From Thalassoglobus neptunius (GTDB lineage Bacteria > Planctomycetota > Planctomycetia > Planctomycetales > Planctomycetaceae): a DNA stretch of 64,000 bases. A program made the position numbers and the translations under genes. Below the pieces are notes generated by a model. That model was given only the letters and a program-made list of their open reading frames with translations. It ran no database searches and had not been told where the DNA came from. Every line of letters starts with the position of its first letter. Position 1 is the first letter of the stretch. Positions 28,660 to 38,456 of this stretch are shown here, piece after piece. The stretch is taken from positions 1,384,251-1,448,250 of the forward strand of contig NZ_SIHI01000001.1 of assembly GCF_007859735.1 (NCBI RefSeq), in the 5' to 3' direction.

Positions 28660-30276
28660 GTGGCCAAGCAATTACTTTTTGAAGACCGTGCTCGATTGAA
28701 GCTGCAGCGTGGAGTGAACACTCTCGCTGACGCGGTCGCCGTCACAATGGGGCCGACTGGTCGCAATGTGATCATCGACAAGAGCTTTGGAAATCCCGTC
28801 GTGACAAAAGATGGCGTGACGGTTTCGAAAGAAGTCGAACTGGAAGACCCGTACGAGCACATGGGTGCCAAACTGGTCAACGAAGTTGCGACCAAAACCA
28901 GCGACAACGCTGGCGACGGAACGACAACGGCAACGGTTCTGGCGCGTGCGATCTATAACGAGGGGCTGCGAAGCATTTCTCTCGGAGCGAACCCGACCGT
29001 GGTTCGTAAAGGAATCGAAAAAGCAGTCAATGCTGCGATTTCCTTCCTCGAAGAAATGGCTCGCCCTGTCACCGACAAAAAGGAAATTGAGCACGTCGGT
29101 GCAATTTCCGCCAACAACGATACCGAAATCGGGAAACTGATTGCGGACGCGATGGAAAAAGTCGGTCGCGATGGTGTGATTACTGTTGAAGAAGGCAAGT
29201 CGAGCAGCACAACGCTCGAACTGGCCGAAGGGATGCAATTCGACAAGGGATACATTTCTCCCTACTTCGTCACTGACGCATCGCAGATGAAAGCAATCCT
29301 CGAGGATTGCTACATCCTTCTGCACGAGAAGAAAATCTCCAACCTGCGTGATTTCATTCCTCTCTTGGAAAAGATTTCGCAGACCGGCAAGCCTCTTCTC
29401 GTCGTGGCTGAAGATGTTGACGGAGAAGCGTTGACCGCCCTGGTTGTGAACCGGTTGCGAGGCATTTTGCCAGTCTGTGCAGTGAAAGCTCCCGGATTCG
29501 GTGACCGCCGTAAGGCAATGCTCGGCGACATGGCTGTTCTGACCGGAGCAACTCTGATCTCCGAAGATCTGGGATTGAAGCTCGAAAGCGTTGAGCTTGA
29601 GCAACTCGGTCGCGCAGCGAAGATTGAAGTCGACAAAGATTCCTGCACCATTATCGATGGAGCTGGATCACAAGACGACATCCAAAAGCGTGTTGGCCAG
29701 ATCAAGCGTCACATCGAAGAAACCGACAGCGACTACGATCGCGAGAAGTTTCAGGAACGCCTGGCGAAAATGACTGGCGGAGTGGCGATTATTTCTGTCG
29801 GTGCAGCAACCGAAGCAGAAATGAAGCAAACCAAAGCACGTATGGAAGACGCATTGCATGCGACACGTGCGGCCGTTGAAGAAGGAATTCTTCCCGGTGG
29901 TGGTGTGGCATTGTTGCGTGCGATTTCCGCAGTCAGAGAAGTCAAAGCCAAAGGGGACGAAAAGATCGGCGTCGAGATTATCACTCGCGCTCTGGAAGCC
30001 CCAATCCGCCAGATTGCTTCGAACTGCGGAGTTGATGGTTCGGTCATCGCTGACGAAGTCAAGAATCTCGAAGAACCAACCATGGGGTACAATGCTGCCA
30101 CTGGGAAGTACGTCGAGATGTACAAAGCTGGTGTGATTGATCCTGCCAAAGTGGTGAAGAGTGCCCTTCGATACGCATCTTCCATTTCCGGACTGATGTT
30201 GACCACTCAGGTTCTGGTCACTCGAAATGAAGACGGTGACGACAAAGCTTCTCTCGTCGAGGGAGCTGTCCACTAA
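28660..30276 (+). CDS. groEL: Chaperonin GroEL (copy 2, no GGM tail)
   Basis: A 538-residue Hsp60 paralogue. ATP-site motifs are complete ([33 protein letters not shown]), as are [12 protein letters not shown] and [12 protein letters not shown]. It diverges from copy 1 throughout and ends in [16 protein letters not shown], with no Gly-Met tail. The tail fills the folding cavity, so its loss suggests a different client set. The start is GTG 28660, with GAGGAG upstream and the conserved MAKQ N-terminus. Inverted repeat TGACA-N5-TGTCA (28620-28634) sits in the short leader. Confidence 0.97.
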   Translation: MAKQLLFEDRARLKLQRGVNTLADAVAVTMGPTGRNVIIDKSFGNPVVTKDGVTVSKEVELEDPYEHMGAKLVNEVATKTSDNAGDGTTTATVLARAIYNEGLRSISLGANPTVVRKGIEKAVNAAISFLEEMARPVTDKKEIEHVGAISANNDTEIGKLIADAMEKVGRDGVITVEEGKSSSTTLELAEGMQFDKGYISPYFVTDASQMKAILEDCYILLHEKKISNLRDFIPLLEKISQTGKPLLVVAEDVDGEALTALVVNRLRGILPVCAVKAPGFGDRRKAMLGDMAVLTGATLISEDLGLKLESVELEQLGRAAKIEVDKDSCTIIDGAGSQDDIQKRVGQIKRHIEETDSDYDREKFQERLAKMTGGVAIISVGAATEAEMKQTKARMEDALHATRAAVEEGILPGGGVALLRAISAVREVKAKGDEKIGVEIITRALEAPIRQIASNCGVDGSVIADEVKNLEEPTMGYNAATGKYVEMYKAGVIDPAKVVKSALRYASSISGLMLTTQVLVTRNEDGDDKASLVEGAVH

Positions 30277-30338
30277 AGCTGGTGTGATTTCGCTTCAGGT
30301 CTTGTCCGGCGAATCTCACTGGCTCCATAGAGCGACGC

Positions 30339-30368
30339 GAGCCACCGGGCCTCCGGTGGCTCGTTTTT
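30339..30368 (+). terminator. Intrinsic terminator after groEL2
   Basis: A perfect 10-bp GC-rich stem GAGCCACCGG / CCGGTGGCTC with a 4-base loop and a GTTTTTG tail. It closes the groEL1-groES-groEL2 block. Confidence 0.9.
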
Positions 30369-30585
30369 GTAGAAGGCCTTGTCGGACGTCTGGCACGGTG
30401 ATTGACCTTGAGGAGAAGTTCCACGAAGGGGTGAGAGGCGGCTGAATAATCGGGTCTTCTGACTTCGTCGTGTGGAAGCACTTCGTTCAGAACACTTTCA
30501 AATTCTTCTTGTCATTCCGGCTGTGCTCGAGAGAATGCAGTCGACGAAAACTCTCGCTTCGTGAGCCATCAGACCAATCAGAAGT

Positions 30586-31704
30586 ATGTCTACCAAACGT
30601 GACTATTACGAAGTTCTCGAGGTGACTCGAACAGCTTCGACAACAGAGATTAAGAAAGCCTACAAGAAGCTTGCTCTCCGTTTTCACCCGGATCGTAACC
30701 CTGACGACAGCGAAGCGACCGAGCGATTTAAGGAAGCTGCTGAGGCTTACGACATACTCAGCGATGATGATAAGCGACGACGATATGACCAGTATGGTCA
30801 TGCCGGAGTGCAAGGTGCTGGGGCGCGGAGTGCGGGTGGGTTTCACGACGTTTCGGATATTTTCGAAGCGTTCGGAGATCTCTTCGGAGGACGCAGCGGT
30901 GGGCGCCGCAGCGGTCCGCAACGTGGTTCAGATCTTAAGACGTCCATCGTACTCGATCTGATCGACGCAGCGACTGGTGTCGAACGCGAGATCGAAGTGA
31001 CTCGTCGCACCGCATGTGAACATTGTTCGGGAAGCGGATCTGAACCGGGATACGATCCCGAAGTTTGCGACTATTGCGGTGGACACGGACAAGTTGTCCA
31101 GTCGCAAGGATTCTTTCGGCTCCAGACCACTTGCCCTGCCTGTCGCGGCCGCGGCAATGTCGTTCGTCACAAATGCAAAGTCTGCTACGGGTCCGGTCGG
31201 GAAGAGGAGACCGTGACTCGCACGGTCACGATTCCTGCGGGGATCGATACCGGTCAGCATCTCTGTTTGAGAGGCGAAGGAGAAGTTGGACCCAATGGCG
31301 GTCCGCGGGGTGATCTTTACATCGAAATTCGTGTGAATGAGCATCCCCTGTTCCACCGGGAAGGTCCGCATCTGCTGTGTGAGATTCCGATCTCCTACTC
31401 GCAGGCAGCATTGGGGGCTCGGATTACAGTGCCATTGATTGATGGTCAGGACACGCTCGTGATTCCTGCCGGAACGCAGCCGGGGCAAATGTTTAAGCTC
31501 CGGGGCAAAGGAATGCCGGATCCGAATGGACGTCCTCGTGGTGATATGCACATCGAAATCAAAGTGGTTGTCCCTAAGCGTTTAACTGATGAACATCGTG
31601 AGTTAATTGAGCAACTTGCGGAAATTGAACATGTTGATGTGCACCCGCATCAAAAGTCCTGGTTCGAGAAGATTAAAGATCTCGTCACTGGGGCCGAAGA
31701 TTAA
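30586..31704 (+). CDS. dnaJ: Chaperone protein DnaJ
   Basis: A 372-residue class I Hsp40 that delivers clients to DnaK and stimulates its ATPase. The J domain has H34-P35-D36 in RFHPDRNPDD. A short Gly/Phe region (GFHDVSDIFEAFGDLFGG) follows, then four CxxCxGxG-type zinc motifs (CEHCSGSG, CDYCGGHG, CPACRGRG, CKVCYGSG) and the two C-terminal beta domains. All parts are intact. ATG 30586 is the J-domain start. It sits between the groEL2 terminator and grpE, while dnaK is 11 kb away. Confidence 0.97.
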   Translation: MSTKRDYYEVLEVTRTASTTEIKKAYKKLALRFHPDRNPDDSEATERFKEAAEAYDILSDDDKRRRYDQYGHAGVQGAGARSAGGFHDVSDIFEAFGDLFGGRSGGRRSGPQRGSDLKTSIVLDLIDAATGVEREIEVTRRTACEHCSGSGSEPGYDPEVCDYCGGHGQVVQSQGFFRLQTTCPACRGRGNVVRHKCKVCYGSGREEETVTRTVTIPAGIDTGQHLCLRGEGEVGPNGGPRGDLYIEIRVNEHPLFHREGPHLLCEIPISYSQAALGARITVPLIDGQDTLVIPAGTQPGQMFKLRGKGMPDPNGRPRGDMHIEIKVVVPKRLTDEHRELIEQLAEIEHVDVHPHQKSWFEKIKDLVTGAED

Positions 31705-31921
31705 TCACCGGTATGAACACGTTGACCGGGACAAGAACTGCGACTGCATCGAGTGAGATGTGTCCGTTCAGGCGAGTGATTGAAAGAACAGATTATTTTC
31801 GGTTCAGGTTTGGATCACGTTATCGAAAATCAGGTAGCGTTGAATCATTCAAGTGATTGAAAAAATTCGCCGGATAAAAAAGCGAACTCGGCGAAGCGGA
31901 ATTCGGAGAGCAACACAGATC

Positions 31922-32500
31922 ATGTCACAGGACAAATCCCCAGACACGCACGATGAAGATCTCTTCGAGGAACAACCTCAGCAGGTGGAAGCTGAAGAGA
32001 TCTCGAGTGAAAGTGTCGAGGAAGTGGTGGAAACTCCTCTCGAGAAGGCAGAACGAGAGCGAGACGAGTTTCGCGATCAGTTCCTTCGACTCGCAGCTGA
32101 GATGGAAAACTTCCGCAAGCGGGCTGCACGTGAACGGGATGACGAACGCAAATACGCCAGCTACGGACTGCTCTACGATTTGCTTCCTGCCCTCGACAAT
32201 CTCCAACGCGGAATCGATGCAGCCGAGAGCGATGATCGATCTGAGAGCGTGTTAACCGGCGTGCAAATGGTTCTCAAGCAGTTTGATGAGATTCTGAAGC
32301 GGCATGGAGTGGAGGCGATTGCTTCTATGGGTGAGCAATTCGATCCGAACTTTCATGAGGCTCTTCAGCAGAGACCCGATGGCAGTGTGCCTCCGATGAC
32401 GGTCATTCAGGAACTGGAACGTGGCTACAAACTGCACGAACGCGTCTTGCGGCCGAGTAAGGTGATTGTTTCGTCTCAGCCTGCCAGTGAATCGTCGTAG
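31922..32500 (+). CDS. grpE: Nucleotide exchange factor GrpE
   Basis: A 192-residue GrpE that releases ADP from DnaK. An acidic, disordered N-terminus (DTHDEDLFEEQPQQVEAEE) leads into the long dimerising coiled coil (ERDEFRDQFLRLAAEMENFRKR) and the compact C-terminal beta domain (FDPNFHEALQQ, LERGYKLHERVLRPSKVIVS). ATG 31922 is preferred over the 31853 start, which would add a basic leader unlike the family. It follows dnaJ by about 220 bases with no clear terminator between, so co-transcription is possible. Confidence 0.95.
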   Translation: MSQDKSPDTHDEDLFEEQPQQVEAEEISSESVEEVVETPLEKAERERDEFRDQFLRLAAEMENFRKRAARERDDERKYASYGLLYDLLPALDNLQRGIDAAESDDRSESVLTGVQMVLKQFDEILKRHGVEAIASMGEQFDPNFHEALQQRPDGSVPPMTVIQELERGYKLHERVLRPSKVIVSSQPASESS

Positions 32501-32627
32501 AGATTGCCTCACGTACGAACCAAGGCAGTATCGATCGAGCGAAACCAGTTCAGATGAGTGCAACGCGACCATGAGGATGGTCTCACAACCCATTGAGTCA
32601 CATACAGTTTTTAGTACGAGTTCTGAA

Positions 32628-32912
32628 ATGCCGACATACGATTATCAATGCAACAGTTGCGAACATACTTGGGAAGCGTTTGAATCCATCAAGGCGAAGC
32701 CAACACGCAAATGCCCTGAGTGTGGCCGGAAAACCGCGAAGCGCATGATCGGTCCCGGCGCGGGGATCATTTTTAAGGGATCTGGATTCTATCAGACAGA
32801 CTATCGTTCTGACTCCTATAAGAAGGACGCAGCTGCCGATAAGAAATCATCGGAGCCGGCAAAGTCGGAATCGAAGTCAGACTCAAAACCCTCGTCATCT
32901 TCCAGCGACTAG
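32628..32912 (+). CDS. FmdB-type zinc ribbon protein
   Basis: A 94-residue protein. MPTYDYQCNSCEHTWE and KCPECGRKTAKRM form the two CxxC knuckles of the FmdB/CxxC_CxxC_SSSS regulatory zinc-ribbon family. FKGSGFYQTDYR is the typical middle motif, and the C-terminus is a long Ser/Lys/Asp low-complexity tail. Function is unknown; fmdB was first noted as a putative regulator of formamidase genes. ATG 32628 begins exactly at the family start. It directly follows grpE, so is probably part of the dnaJ-grpE transcript. Confidence 0.9.
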   Translation: MPTYDYQCNSCEHTWEAFESIKAKPTRKCPECGRKTAKRMIGPGAGIIFKGSGFYQTDYRSDSYKKDAAADKKSSEPAKSESKSDSKPSSSSSD

Positions 32913-33222
32913 AGCGTTTCCTGTGTTGGTTTGCACTCACACGCACGAGCAAACTCAGCCTTTGATCTGATGAAAAAGTTCAGGCGAGTGCACAGAAAAG
33001 AGCAAACTGCTCTCAATCAACGGGTTTCCGATCGGTTGGCTGATCTTCGTTCGTAACGAACGGAAGAATGCTTAAACGGACGGAGTTGTGCTTGGGGACG
33101 GAGTCCCGTTCTTATCATTGCTGGTGAATTGAAAAGACTCGTGAGATCACGAATTGATCTCACGAGTCTTTTTTTGAACTGCCGTCGATTGATGCAAGAA
33201 GTTCGGCGATCAATCGGTCGTA
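32913..33222. other. Convergent intergenic region
   Basis: A 310-base gap between convergent genes. The 18-bp hairpin at 33132-33172 is its only clear feature. Confidence 0.5.
33132..33175. terminator. Bidirectional intrinsic terminator
   Basis: A perfect 18-bp stem beginning AAAAGACTCGTGAGATCA, a 5-base loop (CGAAT) and a run of T residues. It serves the FmdB gene on the plus strand and the duplicated-domain gene on the minus strand. Confidence 0.93.
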
Positions 33223-33879
33223 CTATCGAACGAGTTCAAAGATGCCTTTGATCGGCTGCAGGCTGGCCTTCCGCGTCACGAAGACTTTGCGAGAATCCAT
33301 GTCATCGATCGTGATGTCAATTGCTTGTCGCGGGAAGACGTCCGTCGACAGCACTTCATTCGTTTTGTTCTTGTCCTCTGCGACAAAAAGCTCGAACGTA
33401 TGCTTTCCGGTGTTAAAGACTCGATAAATGGCGTCGTCGCTGGAAAAAGTGAGATCGGCGATCATGACGGGAAGGTGGGTGTCCGCGATCGATCTCGGGA
33501 AGTTGAATCGACCGGATTTTCGATCGTTGTTCAAGACTGTTCCATCGGTGTCGCGGACGAGTTCCCAAATCCCTTTCATGTCTTCATTGGCGCTGGTTTT
33601 GTTTTCCGCCTGGACTTCGATTCCTTCCAGAAACATCGACGCGTCGCTTGTCGGTCCGACGGCGACGTCGATGCACATCGTTGGATACAGGATCTGGTCA
33701 ACCTCTTCGGGACCGGAGTCGTAAGTGTTTTGAATTTTAATCTTCTTCTTCAAAGGAGAAGCACGATCCGTGGAGTTAAAGAACCGATAGATGGCTCCTT
33801 CACCATGATAGATCAATCGACGTGTTTCGCTGCTCATTGCCGCCACATCGATGATGAAGATTCCGTTGCGGATCGTCAT
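33223..33879 (-). CDS. Uncharacterised protein with internal domain duplication
   Basis: A 218-residue protein of no family I recognise. It contains two related halves. GAIYRFFNSTDR near residue 30 matches DAIYRVFNTGKH near residue 140, and each half ends in the same word, MKGIWELVR and IKGIFELVR. Each repeat also has a middle strand of CIDVAV / AIDITI type, suggesting two beta-rich domains of about 80 residues. No signal peptide or membrane segment is seen. ATG 33879 is chosen because AGGAGA lies eight bases upstream. Nothing nearby suggests a function. Confidence 0.75.
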   Translation of the reverse strand: MTIRNGIFIIDVAAMSSETRRLIYHGEGAIYRFFNSTDRASPLKKKIKIQNTYDSGPEEVDQILYPTMCIDVAVGPTSDASMFLEGIEVQAENKTSANEDMKGIWELVRDTDGTVLNNDRKSGRFNFPRSIADTHLPVMIADLTFSSDDAIYRVFNTGKHTFELFVAEDKNKTNEVLSTDVFPRQAIDITIDDMDSRKVFVTRKASLQPIKGIFELVR

Positions 33880-34333
33880 GGTCTTCTCCTGCACTTGAAG
33901 GTCGGAATGGATTCAAGACACGAAGAGCCGTTCGCAGGATGGCGGTGGCCCCAACTGATATGCGGGCCTGCAACCGATCTGAATTGACAACACTCTCAGG
34001 AAACAACATGGAAATCGACTGGTGAAGTCGTTTCCGTTCGATCGCAATCAACAGCTAATGAATTTGGAGGCGAAGGAATTTGTGTTTCATTGAGTGTCCA
34101 TGTCACAGATAAGTCATGCCCACTTTGTTTGAACATACGGAAATTACCGTGCAAGTTCAAGCTGCAGGCATCGTTGACCGGACCTGTCTGCCTTGTGGGA
34201 GTCACCAGAACGACGTTATGTTGAAGACGTGATCCCGCTTCCGTGATGTGCTCGACAGAGAGTGTCCGCCATCGGAGTTGGCGTTGTGAAGCGGGGCCGT
34301 TGTGATCAGTTTATCAATCGTGGGGGATTCCCA
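33880..34333. other. Intergenic region, divergent promoters
   Basis: A 454-base gap between divergent genes, presumably carrying both promoters. I see no convincing hairpin, sigma-54 box or small gene. Confidence 0.4.
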
Positions 34334-35515
34334 ATGATAGTCGTCCGTCAATTTGCCGTTCTCGCAGTGGTCGGGGGCATTCTTTGGCTGAGTGTCGTCA
34401 GCCTGGCACAGCAACGTGGTCGCGGCCGGGGAAATGAGTCGCTCGGTCAACCGTTTCGTGGAGTTTCGATTGGCGGGGAAATTGAACCCGGAGTCTTTGA
34501 AATCGAATCGACGGGTGTGTCGACAGCTCCGGTTGTCGATGCTGCTAAGGATTTTCTGGCGAGCTTGAGTGCGCCACAACGTGAGAAGACAACTTTTCCG
34601 GTTGATGATCTCGAATGGAGAAAATGGGACAATCGCCACTCTCCACCGCGTCAGGGTGTTGGCTTTGACGAAATGTCCGAACAACAGCGAGATCTTGCAT
34701 TTGGTCTGATGAAAGCGAGTCTCAGCGCACGCGGGCTGAAATTGTCGAAAGACATTATGAAGCTGAACGGCACGCTCGCAGAACTTGCCAACAATTTTGA
34801 TGAGTATGGCGAGTGGTTGTACTGGATTACAATCATGGGAGAACCGTCAGAGACCGAACCGTGGGGTTGGCAGGTTGATGGACATCATCTGGTGATCAAC
34901 TACTTCGTGCTCGGCGATCAAGTGGTGATGTCTCCGGTCTTTATCGGAAGCGAACCGATTCGCGCGACGAGCGGCAAGTTTGCCGGAACGGAAGTGATGC
35001 AGGCAGCTCAGGACAAGGGCCTCGATTTCGTTCTTTCGCTTGATAGTGATCAAAAGGCGAAAGCGGTTGTCTCATCGACTAAACCGGGCAACAACAACCT
35101 CGGAGAAGCTTACAAGGACAACATCGACCTTCCTGAAGAAGGGCTTCTGGTTTCCGAATTAAGCCCGGAACAAAAAGAACTGCTCTTGGTTGTCATTGAA
35201 GAGTTCATCGGCAACATGAGACCGGAACATGCCACTGTGAAGATGCGCGAAGTCAAAGAATATCTTGATCAAACACGGTTTGTCTGGGTTGGCGGAACGA
35301 GTGACGAAGATGTGTACTACTACCGCATTCAGAGTCCCGTGGTCATGATCGAATTCGACCATCAGCGGCGAGTGGCACCGTTTCGAACTTCCGAGCCAAC
35401 GCGAGATCACATTCATGCCGTGATTCGAACGCCCAATGGAAACGACTACGGAAAAGACCTGTTGCGGCAACATCTCGAACAGCATCACTCAACCGAGAGT
35501 CAAAAGAGCAACTGA
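34334..35515 (+). CDS. DUF3500 family exported protein
   Basis: A 393-residue protein with a Sec signal peptide ([26 protein letters not shown]) followed by an Arg/Gly patch (QQRGRGRGN). The body matches DUF3500 by its order of words: [47 protein letters not shown] and [19 protein letters not shown]. The late HIHAV and many Trp/His positions hint at a small-molecule or metal site, but no activity is known. ATG 34334 gives a clean signal peptide. The gene is single, convergent with the asparaginase. Confidence 0.8.
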   Translation: MIVVRQFAVLAVVGGILWLSVVSLAQQRGRGRGNESLGQPFRGVSIGGEIEPGVFEIESTGVSTAPVVDAAKDFLASLSAPQREKTTFPVDDLEWRKWDNRHSPPRQGVGFDEMSEQQRDLAFGLMKASLSARGLKLSKDIMKLNGTLAELANNFDEYGEWLYWITIMGEPSETEPWGWQVDGHHLVINYFVLGDQVVMSPVFIGSEPIRATSGKFAGTEVMQAAQDKGLDFVLSLDSDQKAKAVVSSTKPGNNNLGEAYKDNIDLPEEGLLVSELSPEQKELLLVVIEEFIGNMRPEHATVKMREVKEYLDQTRFVWVGGTSDEDVYYYRIQSPVVMIEFDHQRRVAPFRTSEPTRDHIHAVIRTPNGNDYGKDLLRQHLEQHHSTESQKSN

Positions 35516-35600
35516 TCGATTCTCGTCGGTTCTCTGCCCTCGCCATTTGGTGCAAAGTTCGATGAATGCTGCGTTGCAACGATCGAAAGCGGAGAGCGAC

Positions 35601-36635
35601 TCAATCTTTGACATGAACTTCGAAGCGGCCGTTGGAATCAGCGGCCGCTCGACTCATTCCGGGTGTGTTGAATCCGATGACGATGTTGCCGGTATGGTCG
35701 ATGGCAATGACTCCTCCGCGAATTGGATGATCGGTGCTGTTCAAGACTTCACGGACGGCATCCTGGAGTGACGAACCTTTGTAGCTCATGCGTGCAGAGA
35801 TGTCGTAAGCGATGGCATTTCGGATGAAGTCTTCCCCGACTCCGGTGCAGGAAACTCCGCACGTCGCGTTGTCTGCAAAGGTCCCTGCCCCAGCGATGGG
35901 AGAGTCACCGATTCGGCCGAATGCTTTATTGGTCAGTCCGCCCGTTGAAGTCGCGGCTGCAATGTTTCCGGACTTGTCCAAAGCGACACAACCGACCGTG
36001 CCCATCGAATCATCTTCCTGTTGTTCCAGAGCTTTTTTCGTGCGTTCGATTGCCTGTCGCTGGTGTTCGGTTGCGAAGTACGTGTTAGGGACGATTTCGA
36101 TCGAGGCGTCCTCTTCAAACTTTCTGGCGAACTCCTCCGCCCCCGCGGTCACGAGCAGCACGTGTGGCGTTTCGGTCATCACCAGTCGGGCGAGTGAAAT
36201 CGGGTTCTTGACGATGCTTACTCCACCAACGGCTCCAGTTGCCCGGTTTCGTCCATCCATGATTGTTGCGTCGAGTTCATGCTTTCCTTCCGCGTTGCAG
36301 ACGGCACCTCGTCCGGCGTTGAAGTGTTCGGAGTCTTCGAGAATTCGGACAACTGCCTCGACGGTTTCAAGGCTGGATCGACCCTCTTTCAACATCGTCG
36401 ATCCAAGTTCGAGTGCCTGATTCAGAACCTGAGTTCGTTGTTCAATCCATTCCGGAGAAGTCGGAACGCCCCCCGCCCCGCCATGAATGACGATGGCATA
36501 TTGAGCGTCCTTTTCACTTTCCTCGGGCTGCGCCATTGCAATTTCTGCCGCTCCAAAATTGATTCCGGAGAATGTCGCAATGATGAGCAGAGCCGCTCGC
36601 AACATCTGAGATTTGTCTCGAAGCGAACGTTGCAT
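35601..36635 (-). CDS. Isoaspartyl peptidase / L-asparaginase (Ntn hydrolase), exported
   Basis: About 344 residues of the plant-type asparaginase family, which cleaves asparagine or isoaspartyl dipeptides after autoproteolysis. [10 protein letters not shown] opens the domain, [11 protein letters not shown] and ELDATIMDG follow, and the self-cleavage site is G-T in [12 protein letters not shown], whose Thr becomes the nucleophile. [14 protein letters not shown] completes the site. A signal peptide ([21 protein letters not shown]) indicates export. The start is unsettled: ATG 36635 fits the signal peptide, but ATG 36746 overlaps the upstream stop (ATGA) and would add about 37 residues. Confidence 0.88.
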   Translation of the reverse strand: MQRSLRDKSQMLRAALLIIATFSGINFGAAEIAMAQPEESEKDAQYAIVIHGGAGGVPTSPEWIEQRTQVLNQALELGSTMLKEGRSSLETVEAVVRILEDSEHFNAGRGAVCNAEGKHELDATIMDGRNRATGAVGGVSIVKNPISLARLVMTETPHVLLVTAGAEEFARKFEEDASIEIVPNTYFATEHQRQAIERTKKALEQQEDDSMGTVGCVALDKSGNIAAATSTGGLTNKAFGRIGDSPIAGAGTFADNATCGVSCTGVGEDFIRNAIAYDISARMSYKGSSLQDAVREVLNSTDHPIRGGVIAIDHTGNIVIGFNTPGMSRAAADSNGRFEVHVKD

Positions 36636-36742
36636 GTGCGGTTCCATGCGCGGTTGCAAGTGCGAAGGAATTGAGAAGAATTTGGCGATGTTCGGCATGA
36701 GCACTCGTCCCTTGCGAAGAGGTTGACTGCGATTGTGTCGTT

Positions 36743-38236
36743 TCATTGTGAAGTCCACATTCCATGGAGGAGTGAATCCGAATCACAGAGCGATCGAATG
36801 TTCTCGAAACGAACAGCCCCGTCGTGCTTCAGTGATCGGCAAACCGACAAGCCCAGTGCTGCGATTCGATCAGCCCCTCGATCAACGAGAAACAATTCCG
36901 CACACGCTTTCAGAACTTCTTCACCCGGATCATCGTAGTAGTGAAGCGGGAGCCGTTCGATCTGGCCGGAGAGTGAATCTTGAAGCTCCCATCCCTGTTC
37001 CAAATAGCTTTGGCCGATGATAGAAGCAGCAGCGAAGGCGGAGTTCACCCACAGGTACGCATCGTGATCATTGCCATCAGGAAGTTCTTCGAAAGTAAAG
37101 CTCTCGATGGGATCCGTCTCTGCCCCATAGATGCGACGGCCTAAAAATCGTGGCAGCGTCAAGCAGACGAAACGCGTTTCAGATCGCTGCCTGAGGGCAT
37201 TCCAATTCTCAGATTCCGTTTGTGACAGTCCAGTCCATTCGTCTGGATCAACACAGCTTCCAAAGTTCGAGCATCCGATGACTTCGGGGTTTGCCCCCGC
37301 AATGAATGTTGAGCCGGCGGATTGACATATTCTCGCTATCTGCGCGAGCAGTCTTGTATCGTCGAGGGAAGCGCTGAATGCAAAGTCTCCCACGACGAGT
37401 GACCAAGGAGACTCACCGGCCACCGAGGGGGAATCAACGAGCAGTTTGTACAGCGACGATTGTTGAAGACTTCCATTCTCGTCGAACTGGGCTTGGAGTG
37501 CCTCGCGATCGAGGTGCAGAACTTCGATTTGAAGTGACCTGCCGGTTTCCAGGCGTTGCGTCAGGAATCGAATTCCCGACCAGGTCGACTCGATGCTTTG
37601 GAGCCGCGGGTGATGAAGCACTTTCCGCATCGTGTGACTGATCACTTCGTCGATCTGTTCGATCCACTCCGATTGTTTGGGATCTGTTTTCGCGACAAGG
37701 AGAGGCGCGACGAGTTGGCGAACATACTGGTCCCAGTCGAATTGTTCGTTGAGAACTTGTTGTTCGAGCGGAGTTTGTCGGGCTTGCGCGAGGTCGACGG
37801 CTTGGTCGAGGAGGCTCGCTGATTCGTCTGTGCTTGTTGTGCCCTGCTCTGTTGTCGAAGTTTGCGGAGGTGTGTCTGGTTCCTGGAGCGAGTTCATTTC
37901 CTCCTGAAACGTCTTGGGATCGAGCAGCCGTTTTCTGCGGAGCCGAAGCGCATCGAACAACTCGACCGATTGAACCAGTCGGTCCGGGTGAAAGTCTTCG
38001 AATTCCGAAACCGGAACGCTCACGGTGGGACCGTTTTCGTCGAGCTGAAACTGTGCTCGTACTCCCAGTTTGGCGATCACTTCATCGAGATCATCGCAGT
38101 CGACAGCGATCGGATGCGCGGCTGGAGTTGTTGCGCCGAGATCTGCAAGGACCAGAATTCGGAATGGTGCCGATGGATCAAGCTGCGGCGGATCCTTGTC
38201 CGGGAGTTCACTTCCCGAGTACAACGTGACAGACAT
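36743..38236 (-). CDS. T6SS sheath-like protein (TssB-TssC type fusion)
   Basis: A 497-residue protein. The first 120 residues resemble TssB/VipA ([44 protein letters not shown]). A Thr/Ser/Gln-rich linker spans about 120-165. The rest resembles TssC/VipB ([20 protein letters not shown], then [21 protein letters not shown], and [12 protein letters not shown]). In standard T6SS these are two genes forming the contractile sheath. No other tss gene is in the window, so it is either an orphan or works with a distant locus. Its stop overlaps a possible asparaginase start. Confidence 0.75.
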   Translation of the reverse strand: MSVTLYSGSELPDKDPPQLDPSAPFRILVLADLGATTPAAHPIAVDCDDLDEVIAKLGVRAQFQLDENGPTVSVPVSEFEDFHPDRLVQSVELFDALRLRRKRLLDPKTFQEEMNSLQEPDTPPQTSTTEQGTTSTDESASLLDQAVDLAQARQTPLEQQVLNEQFDWDQYVRQLVAPLLVAKTDPKQSEWIEQIDEVISHTMRKVLHHPRLQSIESTWSGIRFLTQRLETGRSLQIEVLHLDREALQAQFDENGSLQQSSLYKLLVDSPSVAGESPWSLVVGDFAFSASLDDTRLLAQIARICQSAGSTFIAGANPEVIGCSNFGSCVDPDEWTGLSQTESENWNALRQRSETRFVCLTLPRFLGRRIYGAETDPIESFTFEELPDGNDHDAYLWVNSAFAAASIIGQSYLEQGWELQDSLSGQIERLPLHYYDDPGEEVLKACAELFLVDRGADRIAALGLSVCRSLKHDGAVRFENIRSLCDSDSLLHGMWTSQ

Positions 38237-38456
38237 TGGCGGGACTCCAGACAGTTCTCAGAATCGTGATGTGTCGGATGAGGGCTTCCGTTGAATTCTA
38301 TATCAGCTGCCTCATCTTACTGTTTTTGATCTTAACCGGTTTGAGGTCGTGGCGTCACGGACGATGCGATGATCGAAGCGGGAATTCGTGAGAGCGATCT
38401 TGAGATTCATCGGAAGCGACCCGTTTTAGCACATCCAGAGAAGTCACGAAGATCGT

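Noticed and set aside
30391-30405. TGGCACGGTGATTGA upstream of dnaJ, a perfect -24 box
   Set aside because: The -12 box reads GA instead of GC, and it lies within 50 bases of the groEL2 terminator. Too weak to call a sigma-54 promoter.
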